Assembly (NCBI GenBank): GCA_910588745.1
Contig: CAJURK010000029.1
Coordinates: 9,787 to 38,270, forward strand
DNA length: 28,484 nt
Reading direction: 5' to 3'
Source: an uncultured Dorea sp.
Lineage (GTDB): Bacteria > Bacillota > Clostridia > Lachnospirales > Lachnospiraceae
Made by a program: the position numbers and the translations under genes. The notes under the pieces are model-generated. The model did not search any database, was not told where the DNA came from, and was given only the letters and a program-made list of their open reading frames with translations. Below, in pieces: positions 1 through 7,686 of the stretch; position 1 is the first letter of the stretch; the number at the start of each line of letters is the position of its first letter.

Positions 1-1
1 T

Positions 2-325
2 ATCCAGTCATCTTTTAATAACACGATCGTTACATTGACAGATGCACAGGGTAACGCTCTTTCATGGGCAAGTGCCGGTGGTCTTGGGTTTAAAGGTTCA
101 AGGAAATCTACTCCGTATGCCGCGCAGATGGCGGCAGAGACTGCAGCGAAGGCCGCATTGATTCATGGATTGAAATCAGTAGATGTTATGGTAAAGGGAC
201 CAGGTTCCGGAAGAGAAGCGGCAATCCGCGCGCTTCAGGCGTGCGGAATTGACGTAACAAGTATTAAAGATGTTACGCCGGTACCGCACAATGGATGCCG
301 TCCGCCGAAGCGCAGAAGAGTCTAG
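2..325 (+). CDS. rpsK: 30S ribosomal protein S11, 5'-truncated by window edge
   Basis: The frame is open from base 2 and carries about 108 C-terminal residues of S11, so roughly the first 20 residues lie outside the window. S11 is a small-subunit platform protein near the 3' end of 16S rRNA and the mRNA exit. The conserved core is visible: the SSFNNTIVTLTD strand, the GLGFKGSRKSTPYAAQ segment, the GPGSGREAAIRAL helix, and the basic C-terminus ending NGCRPPKRRRV. It is followed 51 bp later by rpsD, the usual Firmicute order. The methionine at base 35 is internal, because conserved S11 residues precede it in frame. Family assignment is certain; only the N-terminus is missing. Confidence 0.97.
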   Translation: MQSSFNNTIVTLTDAQGNALSWASAGGLGFKGSRKSTPYAAQMAAETAAKAALIHGLKSVDVMVKGPGSGREAAIRALQACGIDVTSIKDVTPVPHNGCRPPKRRRV

Positions 326-376
326 TTGGTTACCTTTTAAAGATAGCATTTGAGATAATAGGAGGAGAAATAGGAC

Positions 377-970
377 ATGGCAGTGAATAGAGTTCCGGTT
401 CTGAAAAGATGTCGTTCCCTTGGAATGGAGCCGGTTTATTTGGGAATTGATAAAAAGTCTAGAAGGCAGTTGAAGAGATCCAATCGAAAGATGAGCGAGT
501 ATGGTCTTCAGTTACGTGAGAAGCAGAAAGCTAAATTCATTTACGGCGTATTAGAGAAGCCTTTCCGTAATTATTTTAAGAAGGCTCAGCGCATGAGCGG
601 TATGACTGGTTCTAACCTGATGATCATGCTTGAGAGCAGATTGGACAATGTTGTATTCCGTATGGGTCTGGCAAGAACCCGCCGCGAGGCAAGACAGATT
701 GTAGATCACAAGCATGTGTTAGTGAATGGCAAGCAGGTGAATATCCCGTCTTACCTTGTTAAGGCAGGCGATGTAATTGAAATTAAGGAGAAGTGCAAGG
801 GTTCTCAGAGATATAAGGATATTCTGGAGGTTACAGGCGGACGTCTGGTTCCTGGCTGGATTGAGGCAGACCATGAGAATTTGAAGGCGACTGTAAAAGA
901 GCTTCCGGCTCGTGACGAGATCGATGTTCCGGTAGATGAGATGTTGATTGTCGAGTTGTATTCTAAATAA
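377..970 (+). CDS. rpsD: 30S ribosomal protein S4
   Basis: This 197-aa protein is the normal length for clostridial S4, a primary 16S rRNA-binding protein and, in many bacteria, a translational autoregulator. The N-terminal half is the S4 N-domain, here without the zinc-binding cysteines found in some homologues. The S4 RNA-binding domain covers roughly residues 88-150, with RLDNVVFRMGLA, TRREARQIVDHKHVLVNGK and the SYLVKAGDVIEIKEK segment. A good ribosome site (AGGAGG about 10 bases upstream) supports the ATG. It lies between rpsK and rpoA in the alpha operon. Nothing odd is seen. Confidence 0.98.
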   Translation: MAVNRVPVLKRCRSLGMEPVYLGIDKKSRRQLKRSNRKMSEYGLQLREKQKAKFIYGVLEKPFRNYFKKAQRMSGMTGSNLMIMLESRLDNVVFRMGLARTRREARQIVDHKHVLVNGKQVNIPSYLVKAGDVIEIKEKCKGSQRYKDILEVTGGRLVPGWIEADHENLKATVKELPARDEIDVPVDEMLIVELYSK

Positions 971-1009
971 TAAGATTTAGAGATTCACCCCACAAGGAGG
1001 GACTATATA

Positions 1010-1969
1010 GTGTTTGATTTTAATAAACCAAATATCGAGATAACCGAGATTTCAGAAGATAAGAGATACGGAAGATTTGTTGTAGAGCCTCTTGAGAGAG
1101 GTTATGGTACAACGCTTGGAAACTCTCTTAGAAGGATCATGCTTTCGTCGCTTCCCGGTGCTGCGATTAGTCAGGTGAAGATCGACGGCGTATTGCATGA
1201 GTTCAGTTCCATCCCAGGTGTAAAAGAAGACGTTACCGAGATTGTCATGAATTTGAAGTCCCTGGCAATCAAGAACACATCCGAGACTGATGAACCAAAG
1301 ACGGTTTACATTGAGTTTGAAGGCGAAGGTGTGGTAACCGGCGCGGATATTCAGGTGGATTCTGATATTGAGATTATGAACCCAGAAACTGTGATTGCTA
1401 CGCTGAACGGCGGAGCAGACAGCAAATTGTATATGGAACTTACCATTACAAAGGGAAGAGGATATGTAAGTGCAGATAAGAATAAGAACGAAGAACTGCC
1501 GATTGCAGTAATTCCGGTAGATTCTATCTACACTCCGGTAGAGCGCGTGAATCTCACTGTTGAAAATACACGTGTCGGTCAAATTACAGACTTCGACAAA
1601 TTGACATTAGATGTTTGGACGGATGGTACGCTGGTTCCGGATGAGGCTGTAAGTCTGGCGGCAAAGGTACTTAGTGAACATTTGAAGCTGTTTATTGATT
1701 TATCAGAAGTTGCGCAGGCGGCTGAGGTTATGATTGAGAAGGAAGACGATGAAAAAGAGAAGGTGCTTGAGATGAGCATTGACGAACTTGAATTGTCTGT
1801 CCGCTCATACAACTGCTTAAAGAGAGCGGGAATCAATACAGTTGAAGAACTGACAAACAGAACTCCGGAGGATATGATGAAGGTTCGGAATCTTGGACGT
1901 AAGTCTCTGGAAGAAGTATTGGCAAAATTAAAAGAACTTGGCTTGGAGTTGAGCCAGGGGGAAGAATGA
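1010..1969 (+). CDS. rpoA: DNA-directed RNA polymerase subunit alpha
   Basis: RpoA nucleates RNA polymerase assembly and its C-terminal domain contacts UP elements and activators. The 319-aa protein has the N-terminal dimerisation domain (FVVEPLERGYGTTLGNSLRRIMLSSLPG near residues 23-50, the alpha signature), a middle insertion domain, an acidic linker near residue 245 (EKEDDEKEK), and the C-terminal helix-hairpin-helix domain (ELSVRSYNCLKRAGINTVEEL, then LGRKSLEEV). The start is GTG, chosen because AAGGAGGG lies about 8 bases upstream and the protein begins at the expected MFDFNKP position. It is 39 bp downstream of rpsD in the same operon. Confidence 0.98.
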   Translation: MFDFNKPNIEITEISEDKRYGRFVVEPLERGYGTTLGNSLRRIMLSSLPGAAISQVKIDGVLHEFSSIPGVKEDVTEIVMNLKSLAIKNTSETDEPKTVYIEFEGEGVVTGADIQVDSDIEIMNPETVIATLNGGADSKLYMELTITKGRGYVSADKNKNEELPIAVIPVDSIYTPVERVNLTVENTRVGQITDFDKLTLDVWTDGTLVPDEAVSLAAKVLSEHLKLFIDLSEVAQAAEVMIEKEDDEKEKVLEMSIDELELSVRSYNCLKRAGINTVEELTNRTPEDMMKVRNLGRKSLEEVLAKLKELGLELSQGEE

Positions 1970-1982
1970 AACACAGCCTGCC

Positions 1983-2028
1983 AGTAAGCCCGACGCGCAT
2001 GGCGGCGGCATTTGGCTAGTAAGCCCGA
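1983..2028 (+). repeat. Short direct repeat between rpoA and rplQ
   Basis: The 11-mer AGTAAGCCCGA occurs at 1983-1993 and again at 2018-2028, 35 bp apart. A GC-rich stretch rich in GGCGGC lies between the two copies. The rpoA-rplQ spacer is about 99 bp, longer than the other gaps in this operon. No function is recognised; it could be a small duplication or part of an RNA structure controlling L17. Confidence 0.5.
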
Positions 2029-2068
2029 TGAATGCATAACCAAGTGTTTAATATGGAGGAAAAGCAAA

Positions 2069-2605
2069 ATGGCAAAGTATAGAAAGCTTGGCAGAACATC
2101 AAGCCAGAGAAAAGCATTAATTAGAAACCAGGTAACAGCGCTTCTGAATCATGGTAAGATTATTACCACAGAGGCAAAGGCAAAAGAGATCCGTAAGGTA
2201 GCAGAGGGTCTTATCGCGCTGGCGGTAAAGGAGAAGGATCACTTCGAGGAGGTTACTGTAACGGCAAAGGTTGCCCGTAAGGACAAAGACGGCAAGAGAG
2301 TCAAAGAAGTTGTAGACGGCAAGAAAGTTACCGTGTACGATGAAGTAGAGAAGAAGATCAAGAAGGATATGCCGTCAAGACTTCACGCAAGAAGACAGAT
2401 GCTGAAAGTTCTTTATCCGGTTAAGGATGTTCCGACCACGCCGGCAGGAAGAAAGAAGAATACAAAAAATGTGGATCTTGTAGCAAAATTGTTTGACGAG
2501 ATTGCACCAAAGTACGAAAACCGCAATGGAGGTTATACAAGAATCGTTAAGATCGGCCAGCGTAAAGGCGACGCGGCGATGGAAGTTTTGATCGAGCTGG
2601 TATAA
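2069..2605 (+). CDS. rplQ: 50S ribosomal protein L17
   Basis: L17 lies near the polypeptide exit tunnel of the large subunit. The 178-aa product starts MAKYRKLGRTSSQRKALIRNQ, the family signature, and ends with the conserved NGGYTRIVKIGQRKGDAAMEVLIELV. Between them is a lysine-rich insert (about residues 62-100, including KVARKDKDGKRVKEVVDGKK) that makes it longer than the roughly 120-aa L17 of many bacteria; from memory, longer L17s of this kind occur in clostridia. The ATG at 2069 is chosen over an in-frame ATG at 2012 because of homology and the GGAGG at 2055-2059. It is the last gene of the alpha operon, followed by a terminator. Confidence 0.97.
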   Translation: MAKYRKLGRTSSQRKALIRNQVTALLNHGKIITTEAKAKEIRKVAEGLIALAVKEKDHFEEVTVTAKVARKDKDGKRVKEVVDGKKVTVYDEVEKKIKKDMPSRLHARRQMLKVLYPVKDVPTTPAGRKKNTKNVDLVAKLFDEIAPKYENRNGGYTRIVKIGQRKGDAAMEVLIELV

Positions 2606-2640
2606 GCGGCGGTTAACAACGGGAAACGAATATGGAATAA

Positions 2641-2685
2641 AAACAGGCTCTGCACAGGAAATTTCAGGTGCGGAGCCTGTTTTTT
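2641..2685 (+). terminator. Intrinsic terminator of the rpsK-rplQ operon
   Basis: A 15-bp stem (2641-2655 with 2668-2682, one G-T pair) encloses a 12-nt loop and runs into six T residues at 2680-2685. It sits 36 bp after the rplQ stop codon, as expected for the end of the ribosomal operon. Confidence 0.92.
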
Positions 2686-2922
2686 ACATAGAAAAGAGCG
2701 TTCCATGTAAGAAAAGAAATGTCCTGCCTACTAGAAAAATTTTTTTATCTTCGCCTGAAAGTACAGACGCTGCAGATGTATTCATGTTTCTAAATACGTT
2801 TATTTATAGAAAATGCCTATAAATATTCTCTGTTATTTGCATTAGTGATTAGACAATTGGAAGATTTAGGGAGATAATAGAAATGGTTATAGAAGTCACA
2901 AATGGAAAGAGAGGGAAATGAT
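2686..2922 (+). promoter_or_regulatory. Leader/promoter region upstream of yedE
   Basis: AT-rich, no gene seen. With the terminator it makes a 317-bp gene-free stretch before yedE. A perfect 7-bp inverted repeat (TTTATAG at 2803-2809, CTATAAA at 2817-2823) could be an operator or a weak RNA hairpin. A promoter is expected here because the preceding terminator is strong, but I cannot pick convincing -35 and -10 boxes. Confidence 0.35.
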
Positions 2923-4023
2923 ATGACTTTGTATGATTCTAAGAAGAAACTTGCGTTAGCCGGCGCGGTCTGCGGTGTTGTAGCCGCTGCCCTGGCATTT
3001 ATGGGGAATCCGGCTAACATGGCGTTCTGCATAGCCTGCTTTGTGAGGGACATGGCAGGAGCTATGGGAATGCATCAGGCAGAGGTTGTTCAGTATGCAA
3101 GGCCGGAGATTGTAGGACTTGTGCTGGGAGCGTTTATGATCTCGGTGGCAACGAAGGAGTACCGTTCTACGGCGGGTTCTTCGCCGATGATCCGCTTTGT
3201 GCTGGGAATGGTTATTATGATCGGTTCCCTGGTATTCTTAGGGTGTCCGTTGCGTATGATCATCCGTATGTCGGCAGGAGATTTGAATGCCTGGGTGGCG
3301 CTGGTTGGATTTATTCTGGGGGTAGGCACCGGAACTTTCATGCTGAAAAACGGGACAAGCCTTGGACGTGCCAATGAGACGAACAAATCCAGCGGTTCCG
3401 TGCTTTCTATTATCCTAGTGGGGATTTTATTACTTGCGGTATGTACAAGCCTTCTAAAGGCTAGTGAGGCGGGTCCTGGAAGTATGCACGCGCCGATCAT
3501 TGCTTCGCTGACGGGGGGAATTGTTTTCGGAGTGTTTGCACAGAAATCAAGAATGTGTTTTGCGGGCGGAATCCGCGATGTGATTCTGATGAAAAACTAT
3601 GATCTTCTGACTGTGATTGCAGCGTTATTTGTGGTAATGCTGGTTTTTAACGTAGCAACGGATAGATTTGTACTTGGATTCAATACCCCAGGCGTTATTG
3701 CGCATTCTGAACACTTATGGAACATGCTGGGAATGTATGCGGTTGGATTTGCGGCGGTGCTTGCAGGAGGCTGTCCTTTGCGTCAGTTAATCCTGGCGGG
3801 ACAGGGTTCCTCTGACTCGGCGGTAACTGTGCTTGGATTGTTTTTTGGAGCGGCTCTTTGCCACAATTTGGGGCTTGCTTCTAGCGGAACCGCAATGAAT
3901 GCCGAGACCAATGAGCTTGTAGCCGGAGCTGCGACGCCTAACGGTAAGATTGCCGTAATAATATGTATTATCGTATGCTTTGTAATAGCCTTTACCAACA
4001 AACGTGAGGCTGTAAAGAAATAA
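2923..4023 (+). CDS. yedE: YeeE/YedE-family membrane transporter, putative selenium or sulfur-compound importer
   Basis: The product has 366 aa, mostly hydrophobic, with about ten predicted membrane spans in two similar halves. Each half carries the family motif: GCPLRMIIRMSAGD near residue 108 and GGCPLRQLILAGQ near residue 280. Other conserved cysteines occur in FCIACFVRDMAG and SRMCFAGGIRD. YeeE/YedE proteins import reduced sulfur species such as thiosulfate; the YedE branch is associated with selenium metabolism when paired with a TusA-like YedF, as here. The ATG at 2923 is preferred over an in-frame ATG at 2902 because GAGAGGG lies upstream at good spacing. It is followed 19 bp later by the TusA-like gene. 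The substrate is inferred from context only, and no selD/selA is in the window. Confidence 0.85.
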   Translation: MTLYDSKKKLALAGAVCGVVAAALAFMGNPANMAFCIACFVRDMAGAMGMHQAEVVQYARPEIVGLVLGAFMISVATKEYRSTAGSSPMIRFVLGMVIMIGSLVFLGCPLRMIIRMSAGDLNAWVALVGFILGVGTGTFMLKNGTSLGRANETNKSSGSVLSIILVGILLLAVCTSLLKASEAGPGSMHAPIIASLTGGIVFGVFAQKSRMCFAGGIRDVILMKNYDLLTVIAALFVVMLVFNVATDRFVLGFNTPGVIAHSEHLWNMLGMYAVGFAAVLAGGCPLRQLILAGQGSSDSAVTVLGLFFGAALCHNLGLASSGTAMNAETNELVAGAATPNGKIAVIICIIVCFVIAFTNKREAVKK

Positions 4024-4042
4024 GAGAAAGGAAGGAATCGTT

Positions 4043-4246
4043 ATGGTAGAAGTAGATGCAAGAGGGCTTTCTTGTCCAGAGCCGATTATGCTGACGGCAG
4101 AGGCGTTGAAGAATGCAGACGGACCGGTTAAGGTACTGGTAAGCGAACCGCATCAGAAGACAAATGTGGAGAAACTGGCGAAGGACCGTGGTAAGAGAAC
4201 AACGGTTACCGAGGACGGATCGGGATTTGTAATCATAATTGAATAG
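4043..4246 (+). CDS. yedF: TusA/YedF-like sulfur (selenium) carrier protein
   Basis: A 67-aa single-domain TusA/SirA-fold protein. The hallmark CPxP motif is present (RGLSCPEPI, Cys11), the cysteine that carries persulfide or, as proposed for YedF, selenium. The alpha/beta pattern is complete: first strand VEVDARG, helix after the CPxP, second strand VKVLVSE, last strand GFVIIIE. YedF proteins often have an extra C-terminal DsrE-like domain; this one lacks it, so TusA-like is the safer structural name. An AAAGGAAGG site sits upstream. Together with yedE it probably forms a two-gene operon that takes up and hands on reduced sulfur or selenium. Confidence 0.85.
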   Translation: MVEVDARGLSCPEPIMLTAEALKNADGPVKVLVSEPHQKTNVEKLAKDRGKRTTVTEDGSGFVIIIE

Positions 4247-4276
4247 AGTAGAAACTAGATATTAAATGTGTAATAG

Positions 4277-4348
4277 AAGAGGCTGCCGGGAAAGGCAATT
4301 TACCTGCGATATATTGGTAAATGGTATCAATTCCGACAGCCTCTTTCT
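4277..4348 (+). terminator. Terminator after the yedE-yedF operon
   Basis: The outer stem AAGAGGCTG (from 4277) pairs with CAGCCTCTT (4337-4345), followed by T-rich TCTTGTT. A second inner stem pairs AATTTACC with GGTAAAT. It lies between the convergent yedF and SnoaL genes and may also act, less efficiently, on the minus strand, where the T-tract is weaker. Confidence 0.75.
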
Positions 4349-4356
4349 TGTTCCTA

Positions 4357-4878
4357 TTATTTGATTTCAGCAAACGCTATATAAGAAGGATCATTCTCTT
4401 TCGTTTTGCCGCGGTCATTGTTATAGTCTTCCGTATAAGAAGGACTATTGAGTAAGAAGGTATTATCGCCTGCTACGGTACGTTTTACGATAACCCATTT
4501 CCCATCGCGCTTCTCCCACTGATCGATGTCGCGGCAGCGGGCTTCGACAGTAAAAGTAGGCTTTTTCGCTTTGTTGCGGTATTTGCAGGCTGCGTACATA
4601 TAAGTCTCGCTGGCAGCCTTTGTGCCGTCCTCGTTCAGCTTAATTAAAATATTGGTCATCATATGATGAGTGGAAATCATCATGTTTGTATGCATTTTCA
4701 GCATCATATCAATAAAGCCTCTGCCAGTACCTTTGTAGGTAGGGCCATAGTCCACTTCGGAGTCTTCCGCGAAAATCGTATAACCTAATTCAAAGTCTAT
4801 TCTGTCTAACGCGCGGCAGTAGGTATAAATCTGGTCTCTAATTTTGTCTTTCTCAATAAAAATCTCAAGATCAGTCAT
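4357..4878 (-). CDS. SnoaL/NTF2-fold protein, candidate additional bile acid dehydratase or isomerase
   Basis: A 173-aa single-domain SnoaL-like protein and the last gene of the baiA-B-G-F unit. It keeps the tyrosine-aspartate spacing of BaiE (Tyr20, Asp25 in YCRALD, versus Tyr30/Asp35 in BaiE) and a histidine pair where BaiE has His83 (STHHMM, His71/His72), plus a W-x4-R near the end (Trp128, Arg133). These residues fit an acid-base dehydratase or isomerase, but the rest differs clearly from BaiE. The ATG at 4878 is chosen over an upstream in-frame ATG at 4947 because AGGAAAGG precedes it and the longer form would run into a hairpin. It is not at the canonical BaiI position; its role (for example 7beta-dehydration or acting on an epimer) is open. 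Confidence 0.75.
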   Translation of the reverse strand: MTDLEIFIEKDKIRDQIYTYCRALDRIDFELGYTIFAEDSEVDYGPTYKGTGRGFIDMMLKMHTNMMISTHHMMTNILIKLNEDGTKAASETYMYAACKYRNKAKKPTFTVEARCRDIDQWEKRDGKWVIVKRTVAGDNTFLLNSPSYTEDYNNDRGKTKENDPSYIAFAEIK

Positions 4879-4906
4879 CTGTCTCACCTTTCCTATTCTG
4901 TTTAGA

Positions 4907-4948
4907 TATGTGTCGGCATCGCCTATAAGAAGGCGATGCCGACACATA
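4907..4948. other. Perfect 18-bp hairpin between baiF and the SnoaL gene
   Basis: Arms 4907-4924 and 4931-4948 are perfectly complementary around a 6-nt loop. On the minus strand, the transcribed one, no T-tract follows, so it is unlikely to be a full intrinsic terminator. It may protect the 3' end of the baiF transcript, act as a processing site, or reduce expression of the last gene. It is part of a 96-bp gap in the operon. Confidence 0.8.
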
Positions 4949-4974
4949 ATTTGTTAAATCTAGGGGTAATATAA

Positions 4975-6336
4975 TTATTTCTTTGGCGTATAATCAAGAC
5001 CGAGGCGCTTGCACTGTCTCTCCGGATCCCAGAAGAATCCCCATTCAGCGTAGAGTTTTCTCTTTGCTGTCTCAGCAGGAGTCCATGTAGCAAGATCTTT
5101 GCTCTTGTACAACTTATCAATTTCTTCATCCGTGTAACCGAAGCTCTGCAATACCTCGCGGTTATGCTCGCCGAAACAAGGAGCGGCAGCAACGATCTGA
5201 GATGGATTTTTCTTAAAGATATTGGTTACGCCCATACCTTTCATCTTACCGAAGCACTGGTCTTCCCATTCTACCAGATTCTCACGAGCTTCAAACTGTG
5301 GATCTTTCTCAATATCAGCAGGACCATAAGCTTTCTGGCAAGGAACGCCGGCATTGCCGAAGATTTCCTCCAGCTCATCGCAGGTATGAGAAGCACAGAA
5401 TTCTTCACACAGCTTTTCAGCCTTCTGTCCGCGTGGATCATGGAGCGGTAATCCGGTGCAGTCCTTCGGAAGGTCAGAATCCGGAGAACCTGGTTTGCCC
5501 ATACCGATAATCGGATATCCACGGGAAACAGGTCCCTGGCCGGTGATAGCAACAAACATGGAACCGCCGTCTTTGGTATCATAGAATGAGAAGCAAGCTG
5601 CCATATCGCTCTTGTTACCGGTACGGTATGGAACCGGATCGCCTTGCTTCGGATAGCCGTTGTTGTACCATACTGCCGGGTAATGGTCAAGCAGACGGAA
5701 CATGGTATCATACTGTGCAACGTCGCAGGAATCGCCTTCGCCGGTACGCAAAGCGTGAATATAACCGGAAAGGGCAACCATGCAGGCATTATATGCGGTG
5801 ACATAGTCTGACAGGTATGGATTAACCTTCAGAGGGCTGGACTTTGGTGATTCGCCGTTCAAGTACATATAGCCGCCCATTGCCTGACCGGATACGTCGT
5901 AGGATGGCTTATCCTTAGAAGGACCAAACTGACCGTAACCAGATACATGCACGATAGAAAGAGCCTTGTTGTGTTCCCAGCATGACTCGTCCGTAATGCC
6001 GCGTTTCTTATAAGAGCCAGGTCTTCCGGCTTCAATCCAGATATCTGCCCATTCAATACACTTGTAGAAAATCTTCCTTCCGGAAGGTTTTGCAGTATTG
6101 ATCGTAATAGAGAACTCATTACGGTGGTTCTGAGACCATGCGAGAGTGCCGCGGGTCTGGCATGCGATGGTAGGAGCCTCGGCCTGAAGAACTTTAGCGC
6201 CCATTTCTGCCATGAGACAGCCTGCGAATGGCCCGGCAATGTTCGTTCCGGAAATAAATACTTTTACACCTTGAAGAACGCCAAAATCAGGATATTCATT
6301 GAACTTGTGAGTTAATTTGTTGTTAATTTCTTTCAT
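4975..6336 (-). CDS. baiF: Class III CoA-transferase, BaiF/CaiB family
   Basis: A 453-aa family III CoA-transferase. In C. scindens BaiF moves CoA from finished secondary bile acyl-CoA to an incoming primary bile acid. The family start is clear (FGVLQGVKVFISGTNIAGPFAG, residues 18-39), as are WSQNHRN and VHVSGYGQFGP; Asp177 in VNPYLSDYV aligns by eye with the catalytic Asp169 of E. coli CaiB. The C-terminus (about residues 418-453, rich in Trp, Arg and Lys) is longer than in C. scindens BaiF (about 426 aa from memory). AGAAAGGAATTC precedes the ATG. It lies 69 bp downstream of the transporter. A carnitine-type CaiB is an alternative by sequence alone; bai neighbours make BaiF more likely. Confidence 0.78.
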   Translation of the reverse strand: MKEINNKLTHKFNEYPDFGVLQGVKVFISGTNIAGPFAGCLMAEMGAKVLQAEAPTIACQTRGTLAWSQNHRNEFSITINTAKPSGRKIFYKCIEWADIWIEAGRPGSYKKRGITDESCWEHNKALSIVHVSGYGQFGPSKDKPSYDVSGQAMGGYMYLNGESPKSSPLKVNPYLSDYVTAYNACMVALSGYIHALRTGEGDSCDVAQYDTMFRLLDHYPAVWYNNGYPKQGDPVPYRTGNKSDMAACFSFYDTKDGGSMFVAITGQGPVSRGYPIIGMGKPGSPDSDLPKDCTGLPLHDPRGQKAEKLCEEFCASHTCDELEEIFGNAGVPCQKAYGPADIEKDPQFEARENLVEWEDQCFGKMKGMGVTNIFKKNPSQIVAAAPCFGEHNREVLQSFGYTDEEIDKLYKSKDLATWTPAETAKRKLYAEWGFFWDPERQCKRLGLDYTPKK

Positions 6337-6405
6337 AATAGAATTCCTTTCTTATATATTAATCGACTAATATATACATATATTATATTTCGGATGCTAC
6401 CGTTT

Positions 6406-7686
6406 TTAATCGCCCTGTGGATACTTATCCTGCAGTTTTGCTCCTCCGCTGATTGCACCGGAAACGGACAGGAACAGAAGGATTGCTACAACCATGTAGA
6501 AGATCCAGGTAATGCCGTAACCTGCGATACCCTGAATGATAGAGGTCAGTACAGAACCGAATGCCGCGCCAATCAGGAAGAACAGGTTAGCAAAAGCGTA
6601 AATGCCCGCATAATCTTTGGTACCGAATACTGTAGACATCAATACAGCGGGAAGTACCTTTGGAAGGAACATCGCAATAGCAAAGAATATGGAATATCCA
6701 AAAACAAGCGTCGTATTACCGGTTATAGAATAAGCGTAAAGGCTTGCCAGTCCGATAATTACCAGTACGGCCGCAACAAGAACGGTCTTGCGGATTCCCA
6801 TTTTATCCATCAGAGCACCGCCGCCTACCATACCGAAGATGGAAACGATGGAGTAAACAGAAAGTACAGTACCCTGAAGCTTTCCGCCGTCCTGTGCGAT
6901 GGATGTAACGAAGTTAGGAACATGTGTGGTAACGCCTGCAGACAGGATACCAACGCAGAGAACAACTCCGAGTACGCAGAACCATGCGCTCGATTTGGTA
7001 GCAACCTTCTTGGATACGCCGATCCATGCATTGGACTGTGCCTGTGCTTTGGCTGCTGCAGAATCATCCTTCTTGCCGGTACGATATGGCTCTGTACCAT
7101 ATTCTGCCGGAGAACGTTTAACCAGAACAAGTGCGGTAACGACCGTTACTACGCCTACAACCGCTGCGGAGAACAGCATAGCTGTTTTCCAGCCGGTACC
7201 GCTGGAAGCGATGAATTTGGAAATAACCGGCGACCATACGGCGCCGCCAAGTCCGCCGCTGGCATAAGCAATGGACATCATCGTTGCACGCTTATCTTCA
7301 AACCATGCGGTAACAAGCATAGAAATCGGAAGCTGCGTAAGACCTGCCTGGAAGATATTTGACAGAGCAAATATCAGGTAAAACTGCCAGATAGCAGTAC
7401 AGAATGTAGCGACTGCCCAGCATGCGCATGATCCGACGGTAACGATTACCATCATAATCTTCATATTCTTTTTCTGATATAATCCGGCAATTACCATAGC
7501 GCCGATTGCGCTGGCAAAAGATGCGATCAGATTAACCAGGGACCAGCTTGTAACGCTGAATCCTAAGTCTTCACAAACGGGAGCCATGTACAGTGAAAAA
7601 CAATTGCCCATAATTCCGGTCGGTATAAATGACAGGATGCAGGCTGCAACAAGGACGCCCCAGCCTTTAAATTTTTTACTCTCCAT
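6406..7686 (-). CDS. baiG: Major facilitator superfamily transporter, probable bile acid importer
   Basis: A 426-aa membrane protein with about twelve predicted spans and a hydrophilic central loop (about residues 207-235, KRSPAEYGTEPYRTGKKDDS and on), the standard MFS 6+6 plan. Loop motifs AWFEDKRATMMSIAYASGGLGG (near residue 143) and GALMDKMGIRK (near residue 295) fit the oxalate/monocarboxylate-like MFS branch. In C. scindens BaiG is the proton-driven bile acid importer. The start is supported by AAAGGAG, and the gene overlaps the end of baiB by 11 bp, suggesting translational coupling. It is a little shorter than C. scindens BaiG (about 477 aa from memory), so this could be an analogue from another MFS branch rather than a strict orthologue. 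Confidence 0.72.
   Translation of the reverse strand: MESKKFKGWGVLVAACILSFIPTGIMGNCFSLYMAPVCEDLGFSVTSWSLVNLIASFASAIGAMVIAGLYQKKNMKIMMVIVTVGSCACWAVATFCTAIWQFYLIFALSNIFQAGLTQLPISMLVTAWFEDKRATMMSIAYASGGLGGAVWSPVISKFIASSGTGWKTAMLFSAAVVGVVTVVTALVLVKRSPAEYGTEPYRTGKKDDSAAAKAQAQSNAWIGVSKKVATKSSAWFCVLGVVLCVGILSAGVTTHVPNFVTSIAQDGGKLQGTVLSVYSIVSIFGMVGGGALMDKMGIRKTVLVAAVLVIIGLASLYAYSITGNTTLVFGYSIFFAIAMFLPKVLPAVLMSTVFGTKDYAGIYAFANLFFLIGAAFGSVLTSIIQGIAGYGITWIFYMVVAILLFLSVSGAISGGAKLQDKYPQGD

Noticed and set aside
1052..1582. Antisense frame within rpoA
   Set aside because: Shadow of a certain core gene.
4879..4947. Longer start for the terminal SnoaL gene
   Set aside because: The extra 23 codons are encoded by one arm of the 18-bp hairpin and have no homology to the fold; a good ribosome site precedes ATG 4878.
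6394..7362. 322-codon open frame on the + strand opposite baiG
   Set aside because: Cys-, Asn- and Arg-rich with no family features and no ribosome site; it mirrors the membrane-protein codons of baiG on the other strand.
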